Shown here in pieces: positions 6,940-16,672 of a DNA stretch of 64,000 nucleotides. Numbering within the stretch: position 1 is the stretch's first letter; each line of letters begins with the position of its first letter. Source of the DNA: Parasedimentitalea maritima. Lineage in GTDB: Bacteria; Pseudomonadota; Alphaproteobacteria; Rhodobacterales; Rhodobacteraceae. The stretch covers positions 124,001-188,000 of the forward strand of contig NZ_VAUA01000003.1 of assembly GCF_005771405.1 (NCBI RefSeq), read 5' to 3'. The position numbers and the translations under genes are program-made. The notes under the pieces are model-generated. The model was not told the DNA's origin and searched no databases. It saw only the letters and a program-made list of their open reading frames with translations.

Positions 6940-9594
6940 CTAAGCCATCAAGAATTTGTAGTTGTGTGCTTCGGCATCAGTGCCCTTAATGATCGCATAT
7001 TCCATACCGGATGCGTCAGCCATCTGCTCAGCATATTCACGTTTAGCCTGCACAATCGGATCGTCGATCATATTGTCACCTTTCACTTCAACGATCACGT
7101 AAGTCCCGTCGTCTTTTTCGAACAGGAAATCAGGATAGTAGCTGCGGACCATTCTTGACTCGGGATCCACATACTGGATGAAGAACTCAGACTGGCCGTG
7201 GGTAAGCATCCCTGTGAAGTACAGTTTCTTGACAGCTCCTTCCCGGATCAAGTCCCAAAAGAGCGTCTGCTCTGGCCGCGAGTCAAACGCATATGTATCC
7301 AAGTGGAACGATTTCGAAGAAACAAGCGCATCGTCAACGTCTTGATCTGTCACCACCAGTTTTGGATCGGCCATTACAGAGTATGAGCCATTTTCGGGCA
7401 ATCTCACGAGTTCGACTTCATGCTCTTCGGTGAATTCGTGTTGCTCCAAATCGTACAAAAGACCAAAGAGGCGCGGGATCACCACGTCGTAGAGCAATTC
7501 GTTGTAATCGTTGATCGCGTCGAGGATGTTTTGAATGCCTTCACCGGTGGATTTAAGGATCGCTTCGATTTCCAACGGGCTGCGCCCCAAATACCTCGCG
7601 ACTTCGGAAACAAGCATGATCTCCGAGAACTCGACTTTCTGTCGTAGTTCCGTCCGGTCGATGGTTTTGGAGGAAGCCGTTTTGCCTATTTGAGATGGCT
7701 CGATGCCGCTTTGTACAGTCTCGAGGAGGTTGTACTTCCCGGTCAGCATTTGCCAAGCGCTCTTATCAGCGCGATTTATGCCAAGCTCCTGGTTTGGAAG
7801 CAGTTCCTTTTCGATCAGTTCAAACGAACGGCGAACGCGTTGCAGCTTGATCCGCTCAACGGGTTCTTTGACCAAAATCTCGTATCTTTGCTTATGGCTA
7901 TTTGCATTGTTCAGGTCGTCCGCAGACAGCCTGAAGTTTTGGCTTAGCTCGTCGTTCAGAATCTGAAGGTTGTCAGCGGACAGATAGACATGCGCTGTGT
8001 GCTGGGTTTCGCCGATTGACCGAAAACAACGCATAGTGGCCTGAAGAACAAATACCTTCGACTTTGGCGTCCGGAACATCGCCACGCTGAACAGCGAACG
8101 ACAGTTCCACCCCTCGCGCCCCTTGTTCACCAGTAGGATGAACTGCTTTTTGGAACCCGGCGTATCAAGGCGGATGAACTCGCGAATGTCGTCGTTCGTT
8201 GTCTTGTCGTCTCCGAGGTTTACGAGGATGCTGTCTGCAGGGAGCCCTTTCTCTTCAAGAATTTTCGCGACAAGCGGCTGGAGCTCGTTGCGCACCTCTT
8301 CAATCGTGGTGGCGAAAATCGCCATCTTTGGAAGCAGACCTTCAGGACGCAATTCGTCGGTTTTCGTGAGAAAGTCATCGATGGCGATGCGAAGGAACTC
8401 TTCGGACTTGGTGTTCGAATAGCCGTGCAGATCAGCTTTCTTCAGGTATTCGTTGGCGATCGCGTCGCTCAAACCATAGGCATAGACGACTTCGGGCAGC
8501 ACGGTTTGGCCGATATATGGCGTACCAGTGTAGTTGAAACAGGCGACAACGCGCGTTCCGGCCCGCTCGAGGCGTGAGGCCAGCTTGTCGATGGTCGTGC
8601 GCAGGCTATTGTCCGTTTCTTTCGCCCCGATGCCCATATCTTTGGCCAGTTTTTTGCCAAAGGCGTGGTGCGCCTCGTCCACGTAGATGCCCAGCTGTCC
8701 AAGGCGCGTTAGCTTCTCAAACCGTTGGTTGGTGGTCAGCTCGCCTTCTTCTTCCGGCGTGTCGAAATCGTATAAGTCAGCGGCATCGGCATAGACGCTC
8801 CCGCTCTCTTTGAACATATCCGGCGTTGCGCCGAACAGATCATCTATGGCGGTCTTTTCCTTGTTCTTTCGCTTCAGAATGATCTTCTGCGTGTTGGACA
8901 CAATGACGTTGAACATGGACTGGTCGAGTGTGTCGAGGGACGTTCCCGCCTCTTCCAGAAAGTGGAACCGGATGTGGGACGTCAGAAAGTTCACGTACTC
9001 AGGCGGCACTACCTTGGACAATTCAAAGGTTTCAAGCTCGCGCAGCGACAAAAGCACCGTTTTATCAGGCGAGAATACCAGCGCGTTGTGGCAGTATTTT
9101 GGGTCCTTCTTCCATTTGTTGGCCAAGATAAACTCGTAGAAGATGCACGTGGCCATCAGAATGGTTTTGCCGGTGCCCATGGTCAGCGCGAAGATGTAGT
9201 TCGGATAGGCCCGCGCGTTTTTACGCATGGCCTTGAACACGTCCTCGTATTGCTTCTGGGATACGTCCTCGAACAGGCTGATTTGCCCGGTATCGGCTGC
9301 GACGCCGCCTTCGGCGCGGTCAGCGAACACGCCCTCTTTTTCATACCATTCCTTGAAGATCTGTTCGATGCGTTTGTTGTCCAAGAACTCCTTCAAGAAC
9401 ACATAGATTTCCAGCGCCTCGAACTGCGGCGTGCGCAGGTAGGCGTGGGCGTTCTCGGGGTCGTTGAAGTCGAGGAACTTCTTGGACAGGTCGCGGTAGC
9501 TCACCCTGATCCGCTTTTTGTTCTGCTGGTAGAACGTCAGAAGGAACTTGAAGAAGGCGAATTCGCCAAGGGCGGCGTCGGTCTTTTTAGGCAT
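6940..9594 (-). CDS. Type III-like restriction subunit (DEAD/DEAH helicase-nuclease, Res)
   Basis: 884 residues. Superfamily 2 helicase fused to a C-terminal nuclease, as in type III Res subunits. Visible are Walker A MGTGKT (139-144), the Walker B box VDEAHH (near 305), the helicase C-lobe motif NKGREGWNCRSL, and a C-terminal PD-(D/E)XK nuclease with YYPDFLFEKDDG..YVIVEVKGD (about 825-845). It is the last gene of a leftward operon and overlaps the methyltransferase gene by 8 bases. Res translocates after binding the methyltransferase and cuts DNA between unmodified sites. The length suits a Res subunit. The unusual feature is the UvrD helicase-nuclease at the head of the operon. Confidence 0.9.
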   Translation of the reverse strand: MPKKTDAALGEFAFFKFLLTFYQQNKKRIRVSYRDLSKKFLDFNDPENAHAYLRTPQFEALEIYVFLKEFLDNKRIEQIFKEWYEKEGVFADRAEGGVAADTGQISLFEDVSQKQYEDVFKAMRKNARAYPNYIFALTMGTGKTILMATCIFYEFILANKWKKDPKYCHNALVFSPDKTVLLSLRELETFELSKVVPPEYVNFLTSHIRFHFLEEAGTSLDTLDQSMFNVIVSNTQKIILKRKNKEKTAIDDLFGATPDMFKESGSVYADAADLYDFDTPEEEGELTTNQRFEKLTRLGQLGIYVDEAHHAFGKKLAKDMGIGAKETDNSLRTTIDKLASRLERAGTRVVACFNYTGTPYIGQTVLPEVVYAYGLSDAIANEYLKKADLHGYSNTKSEEFLRIAIDDFLTKTDELRPEGLLPKMAIFATTIEEVRNELQPLVAKILEEKGLPADSILVNLGDDKTTNDDIREFIRLDTPGSKKQFILLVNKGREGWNCRSLFSVAMFRTPKSKVFVLQATMRCFRSIGETQHTAHVYLSADNLQILNDELSQNFRLSADDLNNANSHKQRYEILVKEPVERIKLQRVRRSFELIEKELLPNQELGINRADKSAWQMLTGKYNLLETVQSGIEPSQIGKTASSKTIDRTELRQKVEFSEIMLVSEVARYLGRSPLEIEAILKSTGEGIQNILDAINDYNELLYDVVIPRLFGLLYDLEQHEFTEEHEVELVRLPENGSYSVMADPKLVVTDQDVDDALVSSKSFHLDTYAFDSRPEQTLFWDLIREGAVKKLYFTGMLTHGQSEFFIQYVDPESRMVRSYYPDFLFEKDDGTYVIVEVKGDNMIDDPIVQAKREYAEQMADASGMEYAIIKGTDAEAHNYKFLMA

Positions 9595-11485
9595 CGATGC
9601 TGCCTTCCCAAGATTCCGACAACAGATCGGTGATCTTCACGCGCACCGTGCCTGCGTCTTCGGGCACTTTATAGCGGCCGCTGACCAACTCGTTCTTTTC
9701 GGGCACGTCCAATTCGACCGGCTGCAAGATCGCGCCGTCGTAGTTCCAGTCCACCATGATGCTTTCGACCATCTCGCGCCAATCGGTGACTTGTTCCTTC
9801 TGGAGCGAGAGCTTTTGCAGCAGGTTCATCGGGTAGAAGCGTTCGATTTCCAGATGGCCGTCCTTGATGGCCAAGCGCGCCTCGGAGTCACGTTTGAATT
9901 CGAGCTGGGACTTGTCGCGCAATATGTCCACGACCTCCACATCGATTTTGTGGGGTTTCACTTCGAGTTCGAGCTGCGCTTTCAGGTCGGGCTCGTGCCC
10001 CATGCAGACGAGCAGGATTTTTTCGACCGGCTGGTTCGGGTTGGCGTTTTGGCGGCGATCAAAGGCCTTGTAGTCAAAGCCTGAGATAAGCTCGGACAGG
10101 TCTGCTTTGGTTGCGATGCGGTTGACCGGCATGATCTTGACCATGCGCCCATCTTTTTCGCCATCGTATATGGAGCTGGTTTCGATTTTCTGGATTTCAA
10201 GGGCTTCCACAAGTAAGGCCTTCGCTTCCACAGGGTTCCTAAAGATGTCGTAGTTATTGACGTTGTAGACTTCGAAACCGGCCGACGTGTCTTCACCAAG
10301 AGAGGCAGGCTTACCCAAGATGTTTATCAACCTTTTTGTTGTGGTTTGAACGGAACCAAGGTTGATATCTGCCCCCAAGAAGCGTCTTTTGAGCTTGGCC
10401 GCCGCACTTTGCGTTGTCCCTGAGCCCATGAAACAATCAAAAACCAAGCTGCCTTCGTCGCTGGAGGCGGCAAGGATCCGTTCCAATAGCGCTTCAGGTT
10501 TCTGCGTTGGATAGTTTTCCTTCTCTTTTGCTTGCGAATTCAGTCTTGAAATGTCGGTCCAAAGATCAGACAAAACCATTCCAGGCATCTCATCAAGGTA
10601 CCGTTTATACCGCGCAACGCCATTTCTAGTGTAGTAAATTCTGCCAGCGTCCTCGAGCTTTTGCATGGATTCCTTGGGCCGTCTCCAAAGCTTGTCATGC
10701 CCATTCCATTCATACTGATAACCGCCGCCACTTAGCCCGTAGGCCGTCAGATTATCGTCTTCAAATTTCCTGCCGTCCGGATCTTTCTTCTGATAGTGCG
10801 AAGCCAAGTATTCATCATCATATGGCCCGTACAGTTGGTTCCAAATCGGCGTGTCCGTTTTCGTGTACATCAAGATATGGTTTTGCATATCGTTGAAGAA
10901 ACTCTGATCACTGTGTCCAGGCGAAGATTTCCAACAGATCCAAGACCTGAAGTTTCCCGTGCCGAATATCTCATCGCAAATCAGCCGAAGGTATGAACTT
11001 ACTCGCTGGTCGCAATGCAGATAGAGCGTTCCTTTGTCACTCATAAGCTCACGGAGAACGACCAGACGCTCATACATAAACTGGAGGTATTCGTCGTTGT
11101 TCCAAATGTCTGTATACTGCTTTTCCTCGAAGGAAGCGGTATCACTTTTGACTTCTTTCCCGCGCAGTTTGATTTTCTTCTTGTAGTCGGCCTTTGAGTC
11201 AAATGGCGGGTCAATATAAACCAAATCCACCTTGCCCCTGAAAACTTTCAGAAGGTGGCTCATGACCTGAAGGTTGTCGCCCCAGAAGATTTTGTTGCGC
11301 CAACCGTCAACCTCATCGCCATAGGTTTCTTTCAACTGTGCCGGATAGAATTGGGTCGAGGTAAAGGGCCGCTTACCGCGCCAATTGAGCATCGGATAGC
11401 CCTTGATCGGCTGGAATTTGTACCCATCCACAGACGTCGCCACAGCCTCTGCGCCCAAGTCCATTTTTTCTTGTTCGTCAGCCAT
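9587..11485 (-). CDS. Site-specific DNA methyltransferase (type III Mod-like)
   Basis: 632 residues. A beta-class N6-adenine/N4-cytosine amino-methyltransferase that would confer specificity and protect host DNA. Catalytic motif IV is DPPF in VDLVYIDPPFDSKADY (about 87-102), and the SAM-binding motif I, VFDCFMGSGTTQSAAAKL, comes later, which is the beta-class order. Between them lies LYLHCDQRVSSYLRLICDEI, typical of Mod-like enzymes. The C-terminal ~250 residues are unassigned and could contact Res. ATG at 11485 overlaps the helicase stop by one base (TGATG); a GTG one codon upstream is possible. Its end overlaps the Res start by 8 bases, so helicase, Mod and Res form one coupled unit. Confidence 0.9.
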   Translation of the reverse strand: MADEQEKMDLGAEAVATSVDGYKFQPIKGYPMLNWRGKRPFTSTQFYPAQLKETYGDEVDGWRNKIFWGDNLQVMSHLLKVFRGKVDLVYIDPPFDSKADYKKKIKLRGKEVKSDTASFEEKQYTDIWNNDEYLQFMYERLVVLRELMSDKGTLYLHCDQRVSSYLRLICDEIFGTGNFRSWICWKSSPGHSDQSFFNDMQNHILMYTKTDTPIWNQLYGPYDDEYLASHYQKKDPDGRKFEDDNLTAYGLSGGGYQYEWNGHDKLWRRPKESMQKLEDAGRIYYTRNGVARYKRYLDEMPGMVLSDLWTDISRLNSQAKEKENYPTQKPEALLERILAASSDEGSLVFDCFMGSGTTQSAAAKLKRRFLGADINLGSVQTTTKRLINILGKPASLGEDTSAGFEVYNVNNYDIFRNPVEAKALLVEALEIQKIETSSIYDGEKDGRMVKIMPVNRIATKADLSELISGFDYKAFDRRQNANPNQPVEKILLVCMGHEPDLKAQLELEVKPHKIDVEVVDILRDKSQLEFKRDSEARLAIKDGHLEIERFYPMNLLQKLSLQKEQVTDWREMVESIMVDWNYDGAILQPVELDVPEKNELVSGRYKVPEDAGTVRVKITDLLSESWEGSIDA

Positions 11486-14451
11486 CACGTACCGCCCGCC
11501 CTAAAATTCCAGTTCTTCATATCGCAATAGGCCCGCATATCGCAGTTTTCACACAGCTTTGCGGGACGTTCCTTGATCGCATAGTCGCGACCCTCAATCC
11601 GGTCCACGACGGCATCAAACGATGCGATAGTTTTGCCAATAGCCTTACCGTCCTTTTCGAACGAAATAAACGGGTTACTGTCCTGCTCGCCGGTATAGTA
11701 TAGATGCGTCTTGCTGACCTTCTCGCCCGTCCGTTCCTCAACCAAGTGGGCGTAGACCTCAAGCTGACGCTGATATTGGCGCAATCGGCTGCGGTCCTTC
11801 TCCATGTCCGGCTTACGTTCCGACTTGAAGTCTATCAGCTCGACCGTGCCGTTTTCGCCCCTGATCAGGTCCACACTGCCCTTGAGGATGTAGCTGTCCT
11901 TGACCAATGAGATGTCGACCTCGGCCTCCTTCAGCCGGTCGAAATTCTTACGTTCGCGTTCCACGTATCGTTCAACATGGCCATGCGCCGCCCTCAGCGA
12001 CGGCGGAGCCAGATATTGCCGCTCGCGCTTGGAGAGGTAGTGGTAGTTCGTGTCGAACCACCCTTTGATCTGATCCTCGGTGACCAGATGCGGTTCACCC
12101 CGCAGGACGGCCTTGTGCACGTCCTCAATTGTCTGGTGCACCAACGTACCAAAGAGCTGCGCCCCCGCTCGGATCGGCTGGAACTCGAGTTCTTTGAAGA
12201 AGCGGTACTGTTCAGCGCAGTTCTCGAACAGGGTGATGTGCGAGGTGAAGGAGTATTCCCGCTTGAGGTTCACGTCTTTGACCTGCTCGAAGTCAAAGTT
12301 CTCGACCACGAACTTCGGATCGCGCCAATGGGGTAGATCATGGAAGCAGTCATCGAAGTACCGCGACGGAGACCGGCCACGCCCTTCTTTGACCTCCGTG
12401 GCAAGTACCAAAAGGTTCTGTGCCCGCGAAAAGGCCGTGTAGTAGAGCCGTCGGAAGTCAAAGAACTTGGTTCGCTCCATCGGTTCGAACGGTGGTTTGT
12501 TCAGAAAGGGTTCGAGCAACTCATCGATGTCCGTCCATTGCTTGCGCGGCGTCGCCTCGAGCGATCCACAGATCACAATCGGGAACTCGAGCCCCTTGGA
12601 CTGGTGGATGGTCAGGAATGAGACGCACCCACTGGGTGCGTATTCGCTGTCATCCTCGTATTCATTGATCCCACCCTCGTGCAAAAACTTGAGGTAACGG
12701 TTGAACAGATCCCGGATATTCTGGTCCAAGAAGCGTGGGTTCAGAACCGTTATGTAGTGAAGATATTCGAATTTCACTAACAGCTGGGAAAACGTCGCCA
12801 AGTTGCGCGCCGCGCGTCCTTTATCAACGCCGGTCAGTTGGTCTTCTTCCAGAAACCTGCTGAAGAGCGGAAACTGAAGCAGCTGATAGAACAGCCCGGA
12901 AAACGCGTAGTCAGCATCTGCGGTCAGGTTGAGATGTCGTTTGGCCAACGGCCGCGCCCATTCCAGCAACCGCTTATTCTCTGGTTTGCGCAGTTCCTGA
13001 ACGAACAGTTTGAAACACTGCTCGTCATAGTACTCCCAAACACGCATCTCGAGATCTGCGCGCTCCTGTCGAACATCTGCAAACTGCGGGAACAGGAAGA
13101 TCAGCGCACCGATCATCAACCTAATCTCTTCGCGCTCAAAATAGAGGTTGGAGCGCGGCGAATAGACCGGGATGCCGTTGGACTCGAGGTGCCGGGCAAG
13201 CGCAAGCACTTTGTCGTTTTTCACAGACCGGAACAGAAATGCGACCTGGTTCCAGTCTGTCAGTTCGCCAGACGCCTCGAGATGGCGCAGGAACTCGTAG
13301 ACTTCATCCTGAAAGCTGTTGTCGTCAGTTTGGGTGATTTTCAGAACCGAGCTGACGTCCGCAAAATCATCGGGGCGCGGTTCGATAACCTTGTCATACC
13401 GGTATTGCGCGTCCTTATCGCTCCATTCTTCATCAGCGATCCAAGAGTTGTAGAAGTCGATAATTTTCGGGTCAGAGCGATAGTTTACCGTAAGGGATAC
13501 TTGTTCACATTCGCCCTTCGCAAAATTGCTGGGGTACTCAAGAATATTCCGAATAGTCGCGCCGCGAAACCGGTACAAACCCTGATCATCGTCGCCCACG
13601 ACGCACAGGTTTTTTGTGTCACCGGCCAAGTGGAAAAGTATCTGCTCCTGGATCGTGTTCGTGTCCTGGTACTCATCGACCATAAGGTGGGAGAACTTGG
13701 ATTTCAGGCTGTCTAAGACACCGGGGTGATCCTTCAACAACCGCAAAGCCTCGAACTGAATGCCCGAAAAATCGAGCGCATTCGCCTCTTCCAATAGGTG
13801 CTGATAGGTCGCGAAACACTCGGCAAGCGCCTGAAGTGACGCTTGCTCTGAGCCTTCGAGCGCCTTGATGTCCAGCGTCTCTTCTGTGACTTTGTTCAGC
13901 CACTTTAGGAGCTGCGTCGATTGATACCAACGTCCAGACCGGTCTTCGCCAATTAAATCGGTGATTCCATCGATGCCCTTGAACTCTCTGAGACGTTGGT
14001 AGAGGAAATATTGCTGATCAAATTGGTCGAGAAGATTGAAACTGCGCTTTAACCTCGTGAATTCGCTATGATCCTTTAAGATGCGGAGGCACAAAGAATG
14101 AAACGTGCCAATGTACATCTCGTTGACGTTGAAACTAAGCCCGGCAGACATCAATCGGTTCGAAATGCGGGTTGTTAGCTCTTGAGCCGCTTTTTCTGTG
14201 AAAGTTACGACCAAAAGAGATTCAGCCGTGGCTTGTCCGGCCGCGATCAACGCCACAACGCGCTCCACAAGGGTGTACGTTTTTCCTGAACCCGGGCCTG
14301 CAATAATTAAGACTGGCCCATCTGAGCATCCGATCGCACGCTTTTGACTTTCGTTTGCTAGCGAACTTGAAATTGTTCTGGCTCCCAAATGACTTTCTGC
14401 AACTAAATGGCGCTGGAATAAATCGAGCCATAGCCCGACTCGAACTGGCAC
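11485..14451 (-). CDS. UvrD/PcrA-like SF1 helicase with C-terminal PD-(D/E)XK nuclease
   Basis: 988 residues. All SF1A motifs are seen: I AGPGSGKTYT (51-60), Ia VVTFTEKAAQEL, II VDEYQDTN, III VVGDDDQGLYRFRG, IV VNYRSDPK, V FLTIHQSKGLEFP and VI YYTAFSRAQNLLVLA. The last ~250 residues form an AddB/Cas4-like nuclease with LKGSVDLIRG, VELIDFKSERK and a terminal cysteine cluster (CENCDMRAYC) that may bind iron-sulfur. The start is uncertain: GTG at 14451 follows an in-frame TAG by one codon, and no ATG exists before the ATPase motif. It is the first gene of the UvrD-Mod-Res operon, which suggests a DNA-degrading defence role. An origin as a stand-alone recombination helicase is the alternative. 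Confidence 0.9.
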   Translation of the reverse strand: MPVRVGLWLDLFQRHLVAESHLGARTISSSLANESQKRAIGCSDGPVLIIAGPGSGKTYTLVERVVALIAAGQATAESLLVVTFTEKAAQELTTRISNRLMSAGLSFNVNEMYIGTFHSLCLRILKDHSEFTRLKRSFNLLDQFDQQYFLYQRLREFKGIDGITDLIGEDRSGRWYQSTQLLKWLNKVTEETLDIKALEGSEQASLQALAECFATYQHLLEEANALDFSGIQFEALRLLKDHPGVLDSLKSKFSHLMVDEYQDTNTIQEQILFHLAGDTKNLCVVGDDDQGLYRFRGATIRNILEYPSNFAKGECEQVSLTVNYRSDPKIIDFYNSWIADEEWSDKDAQYRYDKVIEPRPDDFADVSSVLKITQTDDNSFQDEVYEFLRHLEASGELTDWNQVAFLFRSVKNDKVLALARHLESNGIPVYSPRSNLYFEREEIRLMIGALIFLFPQFADVRQERADLEMRVWEYYDEQCFKLFVQELRKPENKRLLEWARPLAKRHLNLTADADYAFSGLFYQLLQFPLFSRFLEEDQLTGVDKGRAARNLATFSQLLVKFEYLHYITVLNPRFLDQNIRDLFNRYLKFLHEGGINEYEDDSEYAPSGCVSFLTIHQSKGLEFPIVICGSLEATPRKQWTDIDELLEPFLNKPPFEPMERTKFFDFRRLYYTAFSRAQNLLVLATEVKEGRGRSPSRYFDDCFHDLPHWRDPKFVVENFDFEQVKDVNLKREYSFTSHITLFENCAEQYRFFKELEFQPIRAGAQLFGTLVHQTIEDVHKAVLRGEPHLVTEDQIKGWFDTNYHYLSKRERQYLAPPSLRAAHGHVERYVERERKNFDRLKEAEVDISLVKDSYILKGSVDLIRGENGTVELIDFKSERKPDMEKDRSRLRQYQRQLEVYAHLVEERTGEKVSKTHLYYTGEQDSNPFISFEKDGKAIGKTIASFDAVVDRIEGRDYAIKERPAKLCENCDMRAYCDMKNWNFRAGGT

Positions 14452-14570
14452 ACACGCCTAGATTGTCGCCGAAAATCCAGCGTTCGACCAGCCCAACTTC
14501 GGTCGTCAGGCCAATGAATTTTCAATGAAAAGCCCTTTCTCGACTTGGTTTCGTGAGGCTTTGCCCAAAA

Positions 14571-14595
14571 GCTAGGGCGGAATGCCCGCCCTAGC
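14571..14595 (-). terminator. Probable Rho-independent terminator after the 65-aa gene
   Basis: A perfect 10-bp stem (GCTAGGGCGG / CCGCCCTAGC, 5-base loop) followed on the minus strand by TTTTGGG. It ends the 65-residue gene and separates it from the UvrD-Mod-Res operon, whose promoter should then lie in 14452-14570. Confidence 0.75.
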
Positions 14596-14602
14596 GCTGA
14601 GG

Positions 14603-14800
14603 TCATTCGGTGACGGGATCGTCATCGCGGCGTGGAAAGGCGACCATCTCGACGTTGGGGAACATGCTGTGTTTGACGTTAATTGAGGTAATGTTGCCGC
14701 TGTCGTCGGTGTTGACGAAGAGGACACCGCAGCGGTCCCAGAAGTTCTTGCCGTCTTTTTCGCCGGATTTGACGTTCAGTTTCAGAGTTTGCGTAGCCAA
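14603..14800 (-). CDS. Small hypothetical protein (65 aa)
   Basis: 65 residues (KLNVKSGEKDGKNFWDRCG; SINVKHSMFPNVEMVAFPRR), beta-rich in appearance and ending in an acidic tail DDDPVTE. The start is TTG at 14800, with GAGG eight bases upstream and no usable ATG. A strong hairpin terminator follows. The compact beta pattern and acidic tail resemble small single-stranded-DNA-binding proteins, but I do not recognise the family and do not claim that function. It lies between hipBA and the restriction-like operon as its own transcription unit. Confidence 0.65.
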   Translation of the reverse strand: MATQTLKLNVKSGEKDGKNFWDRCGVLFVNTDDSGNITSINVKHSMFPNVEMVAFPRRDDDPVTE

Positions 14801-15121
14801 TTTTCAATCCTCACTTTGAGTGTTTCGATGAACATGGCCAAAGCGGGCACCAAGGGGATGTCAGCGGGAAAATTGCCTCGCGAGGAACGCGCTGGCGCAG
14901 GGGAATTTTCTTGTTGAAGCGGTGCTTGCACCGCGTCTGGCACGGCTGCCCGCTTATGTTCAGCAATCAGAAACACGGCGTTGAGGATCTGAGTTTGGTC
15001 ATCAATCTCTGGGCTGGCCCGTCAAAGCTGGCCTGGAACGCTGCAACTACTGTACTGGGCCTGCAGATTGCTCACAGTAAATATGATCTACCGACCATAA
15101 AACGGAAATATGATCTGCGGA
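14801..15121. other. Gene-free stretch between hipA and the 65-aa gene
   Basis: No supported gene. It holds the promoter for the 65-residue gene and the end of the hipBA unit. Two direct copies of AAATATGATCT lie near 15079 and 15108, and an inverted repeat ATGATC-TGCG-GATCAT at 15111-15126 overlaps the hipA stop. Their roles are unknown. Confidence 0.4.
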
Positions 15122-16414
15122 TCATACGGCATGAAAGGCAATCGCCCGACGTCGTATGCCAGCAGCAATGGCATCTGCCAATGGCTGTGGAAACCCATCC
15201 GGCAGGTCTGCTAGCGTCTTGTCCAAGGCGGGTTCAAGCTCAGACGCGACGCCCGACAAGACCTCTTCCGCCAGCGCCACACCAAAACCTGCCGCCTTCG
15301 CAGCCTGCAGGAAATGGCGCGGTACGACCTCGTTGATCCTATAGTGCCCGTCGATCGCCATCGCGAGACGCATCCGGTTCTGGCGGATTTGACCGTCATC
15401 CACGGCTTTCTGGGCGCTTAGCACGTCATAAAGCGGGGTTATGCGGAAACCGCCGGGGCGCAATGCAATGCTGAAGTTCTTGGCGTGCCCGTCCGTCGCT
15501 CCCAAAAGCCAAAACAGCACCTGCGCGCGGAAGAAGGCACGCTGATCTGCTTCAGGGTCATCACTACCGGTCAACAACCCGATCCCTTCAGTGATCCCCG
15601 GCCCGCCATCCATTTGGTATTTCTGGCTGGGTGGAACTGTGAGCGCCTGGCAAAAGTCTTCCTGCGGGAGGCGGATCAACCGGCCATCTTTGGTCCAGCG
15701 CCGATCGAACCGGGTCACAACAAGGCTCCGCACGTCCTCGAAGTCGGCAATCTCGACTTCAGCCACATCCATGCCCATGGCCCGACAGAGGTTCATGCAG
15801 AAAAATTCGTTCTCAACACTGTCAGACAAATCGATCTCTGCGGGCAGAACGCCAAGCTGCGTCTTGAGGATATGGGTTGTTGGGGTGAGCCCCGATGGGC
15901 GGATCCACGCGCCCTCGTGGCGTAGCAGCGCCGTTTTCTCCTGCGCCCCTGCGATAGAAATGCGGAAGTCGTCTTCCTCGTCTAAGCCAAGGGGGGCACT
16001 TGCGAGGTTGCGTAACATATCCGCAATCTGTGCCTCGGAAACGGGCTCTCCCTCGAGTGCGCCAACCTCGGGGATCTCACCCGAAACGAACTGCAAGGCC
16101 CCCACACAATCGCGGCCGATCTTCTCCAGCATGTGCCACGCGTCCGTGCCGCCCGCACGCACCCGTGCAGCAACGCGTTCTCGTATCGCCTGACTGTCCG
16201 GCAGCAGGTTTTCCAGGTAGGCAATGACAGGGCCGCCTTGGTGCGCCTCTTCGCGCAATGGCAGTGACAGCGAGATTGGCATGGCGTGCTCCCACGACAG
16301 CCAGTCCTGATCGTAAGTAAAACTGATCGCGCCCGAGCCAGCGAGACGTAAGGCCCCCACCAGCCTTCCATTCAGAAGCACCTGCATCGTGCCACTACGC
16401 CCGCGTTTGGCCAT
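15122..16414 (-). CDS. hipA: HipA-family serine/threonine kinase toxin
   Basis: 430 residues. HipA toxins phosphorylate a host target (glutamyl-tRNA synthetase in E. coli) and cause growth arrest. N-terminal HipA_N features (LNGRLVGALRLAGSGAISFTY; LPLREEAHQGGPVIAYLENLLPD) precede the kinase core: the autophosphorylation/P-loop-like ISIAGAQEKTALL, THILKTQLG, NEFFCMNLCRAMG, catalytic GATDGHAKNFSI and the metal-binding ITPLYDVLSA. Both the catalytic Asp and the second Asp are present, so it appears active. The start ATG overlaps the hipB stop as TGATG. It probably acts as an addiction or defence module that stabilises the island. Confidence 0.95.
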   Translation of the reverse strand: MAKRGRSGTMQVLLNGRLVGALRLAGSGAISFTYDQDWLSWEHAMPISLSLPLREEAHQGGPVIAYLENLLPDSQAIRERVAARVRAGGTDAWHMLEKIGRDCVGALQFVSGEIPEVGALEGEPVSEAQIADMLRNLASAPLGLDEEDDFRISIAGAQEKTALLRHEGAWIRPSGLTPTTHILKTQLGVLPAEIDLSDSVENEFFCMNLCRAMGMDVAEVEIADFEDVRSLVVTRFDRRWTKDGRLIRLPQEDFCQALTVPPSQKYQMDGGPGITEGIGLLTGSDDPEADQRAFFRAQVLFWLLGATDGHAKNFSIALRPGGFRITPLYDVLSAQKAVDDGQIRQNRMRLAMAIDGHYRINEVVPRHFLQAAKAAGFGVALAEEVLSGVASELEPALDKTLADLPDGFPQPLADAIAAGIRRRAIAFHAV

Positions 16415-16659
16415 CAGAAGATATCCTCGATTTCAAGCGAGCCACCGCGCTCCACCAATCGGAACTCAAGCCCAAGTGCCGCCATGACAGCGAGCACTGT
16501 GGCGAGCTTGGTTCCCGCGTCGCCATTCTCGAGCGACGAAATCGTCGCGACGCGCAAATTCGTGCGCGCGCTGATGTCGCTTTGGGTCCAGCCGCGCGCT
16601 TTGCGCGTCCGGCGGAGTGCCTCGCCGATCTGCTCGGCCGTTCGTGCTGTGAGGTCCAT
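16414..16659 (-). CDS. hipB: HipB-family antitoxin/repressor (XRE HTH)
   Basis: 81 residues with one XRE-type helix-turn-helix (GEALRRTRKARGWTQSDISA, then LRVATISSLENGDAGTKLATV) and a C-terminal tail LEFRLVERGGSLEIEDIF. HipB neutralises HipA and represses the operon by binding promoter dyads. Three evenly spaced TTACG-N6-CGTAA dyads lie directly upstream, the first starting 14 bases before this ATG. Gene order hipB-hipA and the one-base overlap are typical. Confidence 0.92.
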   Translation of the reverse strand: MDLTARTAEQIGEALRRTRKARGWTQSDISARTNLRVATISSLENGDAGTKLATVLAVMAALGLEFRLVERGGSLEIEDIF

Positions 16660-16672
16660 GATGTGGTTCCTT

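Noticed and set aside
14403-14606. 67-codon minus-strand ORF at the UvrD gene start
   Set aside because: Overlaps the helicase N-terminus and the terminator, and has no coding character.
14782-14976. 64-codon minus-strand ORF upstream of the 65-aa gene
   Set aside because: Overlaps the better-supported TTG-started gene and shows no conserved pattern.
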